Positions 8,300-16,821 of a stretch of DNA of 64,000 nt are shown here, one piece after another. Origin of the DNA: Pontibacter litorisediminis (lineage in GTDB: Bacteria; Bacteroidota; Bacteroidia; Cytophagales; Hymenobacteraceae); contig NZ_JARDUA010000003.1 in NCBI RefSeq assembly GCF_029360645.1, forward strand, positions 372,001 through 436,000, read 5' to 3'. The notes beneath the pieces are model-generated. The model saw nothing but the letters and a program-made list of their open reading frames with translations, was not told the origin of the DNA and made no database searches. The translations under genes were made by a program, and so were the position numbers. The number at the start of each line of letters is the position of its first letter. Positions within the stretch are counted from its first letter, which is position 1.

Positions 8300-8968
8300 A
8301 TGTCTGAAAAAAACTCAGGGGACGAAATTCTTGATGCATTTATGGCTCAAGCAGGTCCAAATAAAGTCGGGAAAGGATTTCTGAGAAATAAGTTTGAAGC
8401 ACTTTATTTATCAGTAGTGTTTCTGCCATTCTTCTTGATTTTGTTCGATAACGCTATTATGAATTGGTTTTTGTTTGGATATGGAGTTTTGATGATTTTG
8501 GCTTTCTCTGTCTTCATAGGTATTATGAAGACTCTGATGATGTACGTACTTAACCCTTTCGATTATGTATTCTTTCAATTTACCAATTTTATTGTTGTAG
8601 TATTATTGTTCAGTTGCCAGTTTTACCTGCTGTACTTAGTGGACATAGGAAATTATTCCGGACATATCTCTGAATTGAACCTTGTTGACTTCATCTACTA
8701 CAGCACCGTAACTATCTCGACCTTGGGATATGGTGATATAGTTCCTATTTCAAGGTTAACCAAAATGGTTGTAACAGCAGAGCTCTTTTTTGGAATGTGG
8801 TTTTTGATTACAGTTATACCAGTTGCAATTTCCCTACAAGCAGAACGCGGGTTTCATTTTGGTAATGCCAGGCAAAACCTATTTGATAAGATCAATGAGG
8901 GAATTAAAAGTGGGGCGTTAGTACCTGGCGAGGTGTTTCATACTAAGAAAGGTAAGGGTAAGGTATAG
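8300..8968 (+). CDS. K+-channel-like membrane protein (Ion_trans_2) inside the type I R-M operon
   Basis: 222 aa. Membrane segments are seen at about 35-53, 56-80, 91-114 and 154-178. Between the third and fourth is a pore loop with the selectivity-filter sequence TISTLGYGDIVP (filter TLGYGD, residues 141-146), the K+-channel signature. The N-terminal 30 residues and C-terminal ~45 residues (ending HTKKGKGKV) are soluble and probably cytoplasmic, with no RCK or cyclic-nucleotide domain. The gene starts 6 bp after hsdS and ends 47 bp before hsdR, so it belongs to the operon. It is markedly more AT-rich than hsdM and hsdR. A role as a membrane effector in phage defence is an inference from position; a plain ion channel carried as cargo is the alternative. 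Confidence 0.85.
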   Translation: MSEKNSGDEILDAFMAQAGPNKVGKGFLRNKFEALYLSVVFLPFFLILFDNAIMNWFLFGYGVLMILAFSVFIGIMKTLMMYVLNPFDYVFFQFTNFIVVVLLFSCQFYLLYLVDIGNYSGHISELNLVDFIYYSTVTISTLGYGDIVPISRLTKMVVTAELFFGMWFLITVIPVAISLQAERGFHFGNARQNLFDKINEGIKSGALVPGEVFHTKKGKGKV

Positions 8969-9015
8969 GAAAATAATTAATCTGCGGGAACAGCTAACAG
9001 CGATACTACTATACT

Positions 9016-11877
9016 ATGGGAACACAACCGGAGCAGGTACTCGAAGACAACCTGGTAAAGCAGCTGCAGGGGCTGGGCTATACTTACGTAAGTATAAAAG
9101 ACGAGCGCGACCTGCTGGCCAACCTCAAAGCGCAGCTGGAGAAGCACAATGGGGTTGTACTGACCGAGAAGGAGTTTGAGCGCGTCCTCAACCACCTCAA
9201 CAAAGGCAACGTGTTCGACCGCGCCAGGATTCTGCGCGACAAGATGCAGCTTACCAAAGACAATGGCACGAGCGTGTACCTGGAGTTCCTGCAGCAGGAG
9301 CACTGGTGCCAGAACCTCTTCCAGGTAACCCAGCAGGTAACGATGGAGGGCAGCTACAAGAACCGCTACGACGTGACCTTGCTGGTGAACGGCCTGCCGC
9401 TGGTGCAGATCGAGCTCAAGCGGCGGGGCCTGGAGCTGAAAGAGGCCTTCAACCAGGTGAACCGCTACCACCGCCACTCCTTCGGGGCATCGCATGGCCT
9501 GTTCCAGTACGTGCAGCTGTTTGTCATCAGCAACGGCGTCAACACCAAGTACTACGCCAACAACCGCCACCAGTCCTTCAAGCAGACCTTCTACTGGGCC
9601 GACAAGGATAACAGGCTCATCACGCAGCTGGAGGCCTTCGCCAAGGCTTTCCTGGAGCCCTGCCACATGGCCAAGATGGTAACCAAGTACATCGTGCTCA
9701 ACCAGACGCACAAGATCCTGATGGCGCTGCGCCCCTACCAGTTCTATGCCACCGAAGCCATTATTGACAAGGTAAAGAACTCGGATAAGAACGGCTACAT
9801 CTGGCACACCACCGGCTCGGGCAAGACGCTCACCTCCTTCAAGGCCAGCCAGATTCTCATGCAACTGCCCAAGGTGCACAAGGTTCTGTTCGTAGTGGAC
9901 CGCAAGGACCTGGACTACCAAACCACCAAGGAGTTCAACAGCTTCTCAGCCGGCAGCATCGACGGCACAGACGATACCCGCGCCCTGGTGGGCCAGCTCG
10001 CCGGCGATACTAAACTGATTGTTACCACCATCCAGAAGCTCAACAACGCCATCGGCACGGCCCGCTATTCCGGCAAACTGGAGCATCTTCGGGAAGAGCG
10101 GGTGGTGTTCATCTTCGACGAGTGCCACCGCAGCCAGTTCGGCGAGACGCACAACCGCATCAAGAGCTTCTTTACCAAAGCCCAGCTATTCGGCTTCACC
10201 GGCACACCCATCTTTGCCGAGAACGTGATCAAGAACGACCTGGGCAAGCGCACCACCCGCGACCTGTTCGACGAGTGCCTGCACAAGTACCTGATCACCG
10301 ACGCCATCAAAGACGAGAACGTGCTTAAGTTCTCCGTGGAGTACGTGGGCAGGTACAGGGAGAAGGAGGGCAGCAATACTGAGATCGACATAGAGGTGGA
10401 GGACATCGACACCAAAGAGCTGCTGGAGGCCCCGCAGCGCCTGGAGAAGATCGTGGACTACATCATCGAGCACCACCCGCGCAAGACGCACGGCAGGGAG
10501 CTGACCGGCATGTTCTGCGTGGGCAGCGTGGAGACGCTCATCACCTATTACGAGCTGTTCCAGCAGCGCAAGGCCGAGGGAAAACACAACCTGAAGATCG
10601 GCACCATCTTCAGTTATACTTCCAATGAGCAAGACAGGGAGGCCACCGGTATACTTCTGGACTTTGACGAGGAGGTGCTGACGGCGGCAGAGCCCAAACT
10701 AGCCTATGTTGCCAACAGCCATACCCGCGAGAAACTGGATGCCTTTATCGCCGACTATAACACGATGTTCGGCACCAAATTCTCCACCAAAGATAACCAG
10801 GGCTTCTACAACTACTACAACGACCTGTCGAAGCGGGTGAAGAACAAGGAAGTGGACATCCTGCTGGTGGTGAACATGTTCCTCACCGGCTTCGACTCGC
10901 CGCCGCTCAACACCCTGTACGTGGACAAGAACCTGAAGTACCACGGCCTGATACAGGCCTTCAGCCGCACCAACAGGCTCTACACCGAGCAGAAGTCGCA
11001 GGGCAACATTGTGGTGTTTCGCAACCTCAAGCAAGCCACCGACGAGGCCATCGCGCTTTTCTCGAACAAGGAGGCAAAGGATAAAATCCTGATGGCGCCA
11101 TACGAGGAGTACGTGGCCAAGTTCAACATGGCCTTTGCCGAGCTGCTGAAAGTAGCGCCTACCGTCGGTAGCGTGGACAGCCTGCCAAGCGAGGAGGAGG
11201 AGCTGGAGTTTATAAAGGCCTTCCGTGAGCTGATGCGCCTCAAGAACGTGCTCACCACCTTCGCCGACTTCAGCTTCAGTGACCTGGCCATGTCGGAGCA
11301 ACGCTTCGAGGACTATAAGAGCAAGTACCTGGACCTCTACGATAAGGTGAAGACAGTCACTGTAAAGGAGAAGGAGTCGATCCTGGATGACGTGGACTTC
11401 GAGCTGGAACTCATCCACCGCGACGAGATCAACGTGGCCTACATCCTCAAGCTGCTGGCCAAGCTGAAGACTGCCAGCAAGGAGGAGCAGGAACGCCAAA
11501 AGCAGCAGATCATCGACACGCTCACCGGCGAGGCCACCCTGCGTAGCAAGCGCGAGCTCATCCGCAAGTTCATCGAGGAAAACCTGCCCCACATCGAGGA
11601 CATCGACGACATTCCGGAGGAGTTCGAGAGCTTCTGGGCCCGCGAGCAGCAGCTGGCCTTTCACGCCATGGCCACCGAGGAGAAGCTGGACCCGGTGAAG
11701 CTGCAGGCCGTGCTGGGCAACTACCTGTTCACCGAGCGTCAGCCTCTCCGCGAGGAGGTGCTGGACATGCTGCCGGCCAAGCCGAAGCTCCTGGAGCGCA
11801 AGCCGATAGCTGAGCGCATCACGGCCAGAATGCTAGGCTTTGTGGAGACGTTTATCAGCGGGATGGGACTGAGGTAG
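9016..11877 (+). CDS. hsdR: Type I restriction endonuclease/translocase subunit
   Basis: 953 aa. The N-terminal nuclease domain has D119 and E133-x-K135 (RYDVTLLV ... QIELKRRG). It is followed by an SF2 translocase with Walker A HTTGSGKT (about residues 264-271), the DECH box FIFDECHRSQFG (about 365-376), GFTGTPI (motif III) and QAFSRTNR (motif VI). The C-terminal ~250 residues are the helical part that joins the HsdM2S complex. It cleaves unmodified DNA after ATP-driven translocation. It is the last gene of the hsdM-hsdS-channel-hsdR operon. All motifs are intact, so the system is probably active. Confidence 0.95.
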   Translation: MGTQPEQVLEDNLVKQLQGLGYTYVSIKDERDLLANLKAQLEKHNGVVLTEKEFERVLNHLNKGNVFDRARILRDKMQLTKDNGTSVYLEFLQQEHWCQNLFQVTQQVTMEGSYKNRYDVTLLVNGLPLVQIELKRRGLELKEAFNQVNRYHRHSFGASHGLFQYVQLFVISNGVNTKYYANNRHQSFKQTFYWADKDNRLITQLEAFAKAFLEPCHMAKMVTKYIVLNQTHKILMALRPYQFYATEAIIDKVKNSDKNGYIWHTTGSGKTLTSFKASQILMQLPKVHKVLFVVDRKDLDYQTTKEFNSFSAGSIDGTDDTRALVGQLAGDTKLIVTTIQKLNNAIGTARYSGKLEHLREERVVFIFDECHRSQFGETHNRIKSFFTKAQLFGFTGTPIFAENVIKNDLGKRTTRDLFDECLHKYLITDAIKDENVLKFSVEYVGRYREKEGSNTEIDIEVEDIDTKELLEAPQRLEKIVDYIIEHHPRKTHGRELTGMFCVGSVETLITYYELFQQRKAEGKHNLKIGTIFSYTSNEQDREATGILLDFDEEVLTAAEPKLAYVANSHTREKLDAFIADYNTMFGTKFSTKDNQGFYNYYNDLSKRVKNKEVDILLVVNMFLTGFDSPPLNTLYVDKNLKYHGLIQAFSRTNRLYTEQKSQGNIVVFRNLKQATDEAIALFSNKEAKDKILMAPYEEYVAKFNMAFAELLKVAPTVGSVDSLPSEEEELEFIKAFRELMRLKNVLTTFADFSFSDLAMSEQRFEDYKSKYLDLYDKVKTVTVKEKESILDDVDFELELIHRDEINVAYILKLLAKLKTASKEEQERQKQQIIDTLTGEATLRSKRELIRKFIEENLPHIEDIDDIPEEFESFWAREQQLAFHAMATEEKLDPVKLQAVLGNYLFTERQPLREEVLDMLPAKPKLLERKPIAERITARMLGFVETFISGMGLR

Positions 11878-11966
11878 TGGGTAAATATAGCACTATAGGC
11901 AGTAGTTTATAAGTGGGGAGATAACAGTAGCAATGCCAAAGGCGTATCCCTTCAAGAATTATTTCG

Positions 11967-11974
11967 TACCTTTG
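11967..11974 (+). promoter_or_regulatory. Bacteroidota -7 box (TACCTTTG) before the metal-efflux genes
   Basis: Matches TAnnTTTG and ends 5 bp before the ATG at 11980. A start site about 6-7 nt downstream would make the mRNA nearly leaderless. No convincing -33 element is seen. Upstream at about 11930-11940 is a half-site (GCAATGCCAA) resembling the palindromes at 12330 and 18810. Confidence 0.5.
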
Positions 11975-11979
11975 TAGCA

Positions 11980-12297
11980 ATGAAGTACCTGACAGTCATA
12001 TGGGCAACTTTAATCTTGGCCATGGCGTGCTTGCCATGCTCTGATGAAGGCGCAACCCTTGCCCAAAGCAAGGTGACGACAGTTCAGGCCGATGATCTGC
12101 ACCAGGACGGCGCGCAGGACGAGGACCTGTGCTCGCCGCTGTGTGAGTGCAATTGCTGTGGCGGGATTACGCTTACCTCGCGGATAGCCCCACCGTCAGA
12201 GCCACTTCCGTATCCGCAGAGCACGTACCTCAGCGCGTATTTTGATGACGCGGCTTATTCGCCTGCATTCCCCTTCTGGCATCCGCCTAAGGTTTAA
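11980..12297 (+). CDS. Small Cys-rich exported protein (DUF6660-like), first gene of the efflux block
   Basis: 105 aa. A signal-peptide-like N-terminus (MKYLTVIWATLILAMACLPCSD) is followed by a Cys-rich core CSPLCECNCCGG and a Pro/Tyr/Phe-rich tail. Small proteins of this form commonly precede CzcA genes in Bacteroidota; the DUF6660 assignment is from memory. The cysteine cluster suggests metal binding in the periplasm, which is an inference. It is upstream of the czcA-czcC fusion, separated by a gap holding a palindromic operator. Confidence 0.65.
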   Translation: MKYLTVIWATLILAMACLPCSDEGATLAQSKVTTVQADDLHQDGAQDEDLCSPLCECNCCGGITLTSRIAPPSEPLPYPQSTYLSAYFDDAAYSPAFPFWHPPKV

Positions 12298-12329
12298 CCT
12301 ACTCTTTTCCATTTAAGAAAACACGCTCT

Positions 12330-12348
12330 GTTGCATTGCCAATGCAAC
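12330..12348. promoter_or_regulatory. 19-bp palindromic operator GTTGCATTG-C-CAATGCAAC upstream of czcA
   Basis: A perfect 9-1-9 palindrome about 60 bp before the czcA GTG start. Its core TGCAnTGCnAnTGCA is shared with the palindrome at 18810-18824, which follows the Fur-family gene. Symmetry, spacing and metal-gene context fit a Fur-family repressor site, probably for the regulator at 18395-18805. A possible -7 box (TATACTTTA, from 12366) lies 18 bp downstream. Confidence 0.65.
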
Positions 12349-12410
12349 TAAGAATGGCGTGCGCATATACTTTACTATATGTGGATTATTGGGTTAAATC
12401 AATCATTGTA

Positions 12411-15400
12411 GTGTTAGATAAAATCATTCATTTTTCCATCTACAATAAGCTCATCATCGGCATCTTGACGCTGGGGCTTATTGTATGGGGCGGCTATTCC
12501 CTGACGCAGCTGCCCATCGATGCCGTCCCGGACATCACCAACAACCAGGTACAGGTCATCACCACCAGCCCCTCGCTCGCGGCCCAGGAAGTGGAGCGGC
12601 TCATCAGTTTTCCCGTGGAGCAGACCATGTCCACCATTCCGGACATTGAGGAAGTACGTTCCATATCCCGATTCGGGCTCTCCGTGGTAACCATTGTGTT
12701 CAAAGAGAACGTGGATGTTTACTGGGCGCGACAGCAAGTGGCGGAGCGGCTCTCGGAAGCTTCCGAGAACATACCGCCAGGCGTCGGCAGCCCCGAGATG
12801 GCGCCTATCTCCACAGGACTGGGCGAGATTTACCAGTATGTGGTGCACGCCAAGCCGGGCTATGAGCAGCAGTACTCTGCCATGGAGCTACGCACTATCC
12901 AGGACTGGATCGTTCGTCGGCAGCTGCTGGGCACGCCCGGCGTGGCAGAGGTGAACAGCTTCGGCGGCTACCTGAAGCAATACGAAATCGCCATAGACCC
13001 TGACAGGCTCAAGGCGCACAGCCTGAGTCTCACGGATGTGCTCACAGCCCTGGAGCGCAACAACGGCAACACTGGCGGGGCCTACATCGACAAAAAGCCT
13101 AACGCCTACTTTGTGCGCAGCGAGGGGCTGATCGAGAGCCTGAGCGAAGTGGAGAAAGTGGTCGTCAGCAACACCTCTGACGGCACGCCGGTCCTTATCT
13201 CAGACATTGCCCAGGTGCAGTTTGGCACAGCCAACCGCTACGGGGCCCTGACCGACGCCCAGGGCGAAGCGGTGGGCGGCATTGTGATGCTGCTGAAAGG
13301 GGAGAACACCAACCAGGTGGTGGAGCGGGTAAAAACGCGCATGGAACAGATCCGAAAGACCCTGCCAGAGGGCGTGGCCGTCGAAGCCTTCCTGGACCGG
13401 AGTGAGCTGATCGGAAGAGCCATTAGTACTGTGGAGCGCAACCTGATCGAAGGGGCTCTGATCGTGATCTTTGTGCTCGTGCTCTTTTTGGGGAACCTTC
13501 GCGCCGGTCTGGTGGTGGCCTCGGTCATACCCCTGGCCATGCTGTTTGCCATTATCCTGATGCGCCTGTTCAACGTGACGGGTAACCTGATGAGCTTGGG
13601 TGCCATAGACTTCGGTATCATCGTGGACGGCGCCGTGATCATTGTGGAAGCCACCATGCACCACCTGGGCTTGCGTGGCGATAAGAGGCTTACCCAGGCC
13701 CAGATGGATGAGGAAGTGTACGAGTCGGCCCGCAAGATCCGCACGTCGGCTGCCTTCGGTGAGATTATCATCCTGATCGTGTACCTGCCTATCCTGGTGT
13801 TGGTGGGAATAGAGGGAAAGATGTTCCGGCCCATGGCATTGACGGTATCCTTTGCCATTCTGGGTGCCTTTATACTTTCCCTGACGTACGTGCCGATGAT
13901 GTCAGCACTGGTGCTGAGCAAGAACACCGCGCACAAGCGTAACTTCTCCGACAGGATGATGGACTTCTTCCAGCGCCTTTACAGTCCCGTTATCAAGGGG
14001 GCCTTGAGGATGAAGGCACTGGTGCTGTTGCTGGCTGTCGGTTTGTTTGCCATAGCCCTGCTGCTCTTCTCCCGCATGGGCAGCGAGTTTATACCCACGC
14101 TGGACGAAGGCGACTTTGCGCTGGAGACCAGGCTGCTAACGGGCAGTTCCCTGTCCGAGACCATCGAAAAAGTATCTCTGGCATCCCGCATCCTGAAAGA
14201 GCGGTTTCCGGAAGTAAAGGAAGTGATCAGCAAGATCGGGGCCGCCGAGATACCGACAGACCCGATGCCGATGGAAGCGGCGGACGTGACCATTATACTG
14301 AAGGACAAGGACGAGTGGACCAGCGCCGACACCCGCGAAGAGCTGGCCAGCCAGATGACCGAGGCCCTGGAGGCCATTCCGGGTGTCACCTTCGGCGTTT
14401 CCCAGCCCATACAGCTGCGCTCCAACGAGCTGATTTCGGGGGTGCGCCAGGATGTGGGCATCAAGATATTCGGAGACGACCTGCAGGAACTGACGCGCCT
14501 TTCCCAGGAAGTGGGCCGTGTGGTTTCGGCGGTAGAGGGGGCGGAAGACCTGTACGTAGAGCAGGTGTCGGGCCTGCCGCAAATCGTGGTGGACATTAAC
14601 CGCGATCAGCTCGCCAAGTTCGGGCTGGATGTGGAAACGGTGAACCAAGTCATCAATGCAGCCTTTGCCGGGCAGAGCGCCGGCATGGTGTACGAGGGCG
14701 ACCGCCGCTTTGAGCTGGTGGTCAGGCTCACGCAGGAGGAGCGGCAAAGCATAGACGACGTGCGGCAGCTCTATGTCACGGCACCCAATGGGGTGCAGGT
14801 TCCGCTGGAGCAGCTAGCCAGCGTGCAGTACCAGCAGGGGCCGAACCAGATTCAGCGGGAAGACGCCCAGAGGCGCATCATCGTGGGCTTCAACGTGCGG
14901 GGCCGCGATATTGCCAGCGTGGTGGAAGAAGTGCAGGCCAGGATCGACCGCTCTGTGCAGCTGCCAACCGGGTACTTTGTCACCTATGGCGGGCAGTTTG
15001 AGAACCTGGAGCAGGCCAACCAGCGGCTCTCGGTGGCCGTGCCCGCTGCCCTTGCGCTTATCTTTCTGCTGCTCTACCTAACGTTTAAATCCGTGCGCTT
15101 CTCGCTGCTCATCTTCACGGCCATTCCGTTCTCGGCCATCGGGGGCGTGCTGGCGCTGTGGGTGCGCGGCATGCCGTTCAGCATCTCCGCCGGGGTTGGT
15201 TTCATTGCCCTTTTCGGCGTGGCCGTGCTGAACGGAATCGTGCTTATTGCCGAGTTTAACAGGCAGCGGCGGGAAGAGGGCTTGCAGGACCTTCGCGATG
15301 TGGTGCTGAACGGCACATCCATCCGCCTGCGCCCGGTGCTGATGACGGCCACCGTGGCGTCATTAGGCTTTCTGCCGATGGCACTCTCCAGCACGGCGGG

Positions 15401-16805
15401 CGCGGAAGTACAGAAACCTTTGGCTACGGTCGTGATCGGCGGTTTGATCACCTCAACCCTGCTTACCCTGATCGTGCTGCCCATACTGTATGTTTTACTA
15501 GAAAGTTATTATATGAAATATCAGCGAAAGAAAGCAGGCGGTGGCGGGCTCTCAAAGGGTACGGCTTTTCTCATAGTGCTGGCAACCTTAGGCGTACTGT
15601 CGCTTGCCGCACCGCAGCAGGCAAAGGCGCAGCAAGGCGTAAAGGTTTATACGTTGCCAGAGGCGGTTTCGCAGGCACTTGACCGAAATCCGGGTGTAGG
15701 GGCTGCCAGGCTGGATATAGAAAGGACGCAGGCACTCAAAGGCTCGGCATGGGGCATAGATAAAACACGACTACAGTATTCCACGGGCAAGCTCTCCACG
15801 GGTGCATATGACAGGGAGCTTTCCGTGTCCCAGTCGCTCCCCTTTCCCACGGTGTACGCCCGGCAGGCGAAGCTGGCGGAAGAGCTCACCGAGGTAAGCC
15901 GGCTTAACCTGTCGCAGCGCCAGCGGGAGATTGTGCGGGATGTCAGGCTGAACTACTACGGCCTTGTGTATACCCTTTCGCAGCTGCGTTTGCTCCGTTA
16001 CCAGGACAGCCTGTATGCGCAGTTCCTGAGGGCAGCCCAGGTCCGGATGCGAACCGGAGAGACGAACCTGCTTGAAAAGGTAACAGCCGAGGCACAACTC
16101 TCGGAAGTGCGCAACAACGCCTTTCAGGTAGAGGCCGACAAAGCCATTTTTCAGGAGCGGCTTCAGGCTGTTTTGGCTACCGACTCCCTTATTGCCCCGG
16201 CAGACACAGTTTTGCAAAAGCTGCCATTCCCCGAGGTGACTGAAGAAATCCTGGAGCAACACCCACGGCTACAACTGGCCCGGCAACAGGTAGAAGTTAG
16301 GCAGGTCGAAACAAAGCTCGAACGGGCAAGGCTGCTGCCAGACCTACAAGTAGGCTATACCAACCGCACCTTAGGCGGGGGCCATGAAGGCACAGCCGCC
16401 GATGTGGAGCCGCCGCAGGAAGTATCGTTTGGCGTGGCCATACCCCTTTGGCCCAAACCGCAGCAACGCCGCATACAGGCCGCCAAACTGCAGGCCGATG
16501 CCGCCAGCCTGGACCTGCGGCAAACCCGCAACGAGCTCTTGGCCGATGCCGAAGCGGCGCTGCAGCAGGGGTTAAAATTGCAAAGCAGCCTGGCCTACTA
16601 CGAGGCCACCGCACTGCCACAGGCAGAGCTTATCATCATGCAGGCCACAAAAGCCTACCGGGTAGGGGAAATCGGTTACCAGGAGTATGCGCTGAGCCTG
16701 AACAGAGGGCTCTCCATCCGGGCTAACTACCTGGAGACGCTCCACGCCTACAATCGGGCCGTGATTGAGCTGCAGTTTCTTATCGAAAATCAAACAAACA
16801 ATTAA
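12411..16805 (+). CDS. czcA: CzcA-type heavy-metal RND pump fused to a CzcC/TolC-type outer-membrane channel
   Basis: 1464 aa from the GTG at 12411 (VLDKIIHFSIYNK), chosen because RND pumps start just before this helix; the frame is open further upstream. Residues ~1-1035 are a complete HME-RND pump with TM4 motif DFGIIVDGAVIIVE, whose acidic residues mark the divalent (Zn/Co/Cd) class and not the CusA class. Residues ~1036-1073 form a second signal-peptide-like segment: basic RKKAGGGGLSKG, hydrophobic FLIVLATLGVLSLAA, then QAKAQQG. Residues ~1075-1464 are an outer-membrane efflux (TolC) domain. Such fusions occur in Bacteroidota. It should be processed at the internal signal to give inner-membrane pump and outer-membrane channel. 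The next gene is the adaptor. Confidence 0.93.
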   Translation: MLDKIIHFSIYNKLIIGILTLGLIVWGGYSLTQLPIDAVPDITNNQVQVITTSPSLAAQEVERLISFPVEQTMSTIPDIEEVRSISRFGLSVVTIVFKENVDVYWARQQVAERLSEASENIPPGVGSPEMAPISTGLGEIYQYVVHAKPGYEQQYSAMELRTIQDWIVRRQLLGTPGVAEVNSFGGYLKQYEIAIDPDRLKAHSLSLTDVLTALERNNGNTGGAYIDKKPNAYFVRSEGLIESLSEVEKVVVSNTSDGTPVLISDIAQVQFGTANRYGALTDAQGEAVGGIVMLLKGENTNQVVERVKTRMEQIRKTLPEGVAVEAFLDRSELIGRAISTVERNLIEGALIVIFVLVLFLGNLRAGLVVASVIPLAMLFAIILMRLFNVTGNLMSLGAIDFGIIVDGAVIIVEATMHHLGLRGDKRLTQAQMDEEVYESARKIRTSAAFGEIIILIVYLPILVLVGIEGKMFRPMALTVSFAILGAFILSLTYVPMMSALVLSKNTAHKRNFSDRMMDFFQRLYSPVIKGALRMKALVLLLAVGLFAIALLLFSRMGSEFIPTLDEGDFALETRLLTGSSLSETIEKVSLASRILKERFPEVKEVISKIGAAEIPTDPMPMEAADVTIILKDKDEWTSADTREELASQMTEALEAIPGVTFGVSQPIQLRSNELISGVRQDVGIKIFGDDLQELTRLSQEVGRVVSAVEGAEDLYVEQVSGLPQIVVDINRDQLAKFGLDVETVNQVINAAFAGQSAGMVYEGDRRFELVVRLTQEERQSIDDVRQLYVTAPNGVQVPLEQLASVQYQQGPNQIQREDAQRRIIVGFNVRGRDIASVVEEVQARIDRSVQLPTGYFVTYGGQFENLEQANQRLSVAVPAALALIFLLLYLTFKSVRFSLLIFTAIPFSAIGGVLALWVRGMPFSISAGVGFIALFGVAVLNGIVLIAEFNRQRREEGLQDLRDVVLNGTSIRLRPVLMTATVASLGFLPMALSSTAGAEVQKPLATVVIGGLITSTLLTLIVLPILYVLLESYYMKYQRKKAGGGGLSKGTAFLIVLATLGVLSLAAPQQAKAQQGVKVYTLPEAVSQALDRNPGVGAARLDIERTQALKGSAWGIDKTRLQYSTGKLSTGAYDRELSVSQSLPFPTVYARQAKLAEELTEVSRLNLSQRQREIVRDVRLNYYGLVYTLSQLRLLRYQDSLYAQFLRAAQVRMRTGETNLLEKVTAEAQLSEVRNNAFQVEADKAIFQERLQAVLATDSLIAPADTVLQKLPFPEVTEEILEQHPRLQLARQQVEVRQVETKLERARLLPDLQVGYTNRTLGGGHEGTAADVEPPQEVSFGVAIPLWPKPQQRRIQAAKLQADAASLDLRQTRNELLADAEAALQQGLKLQSSLAYYEATALPQAELIIMQATKAYRVGEIGYQEYALSLNRGLSIRANYLETLHAYNRAVIELQFLIENQTNN

Positions 16806-16821
16806 ATCGACTACATCCGAA

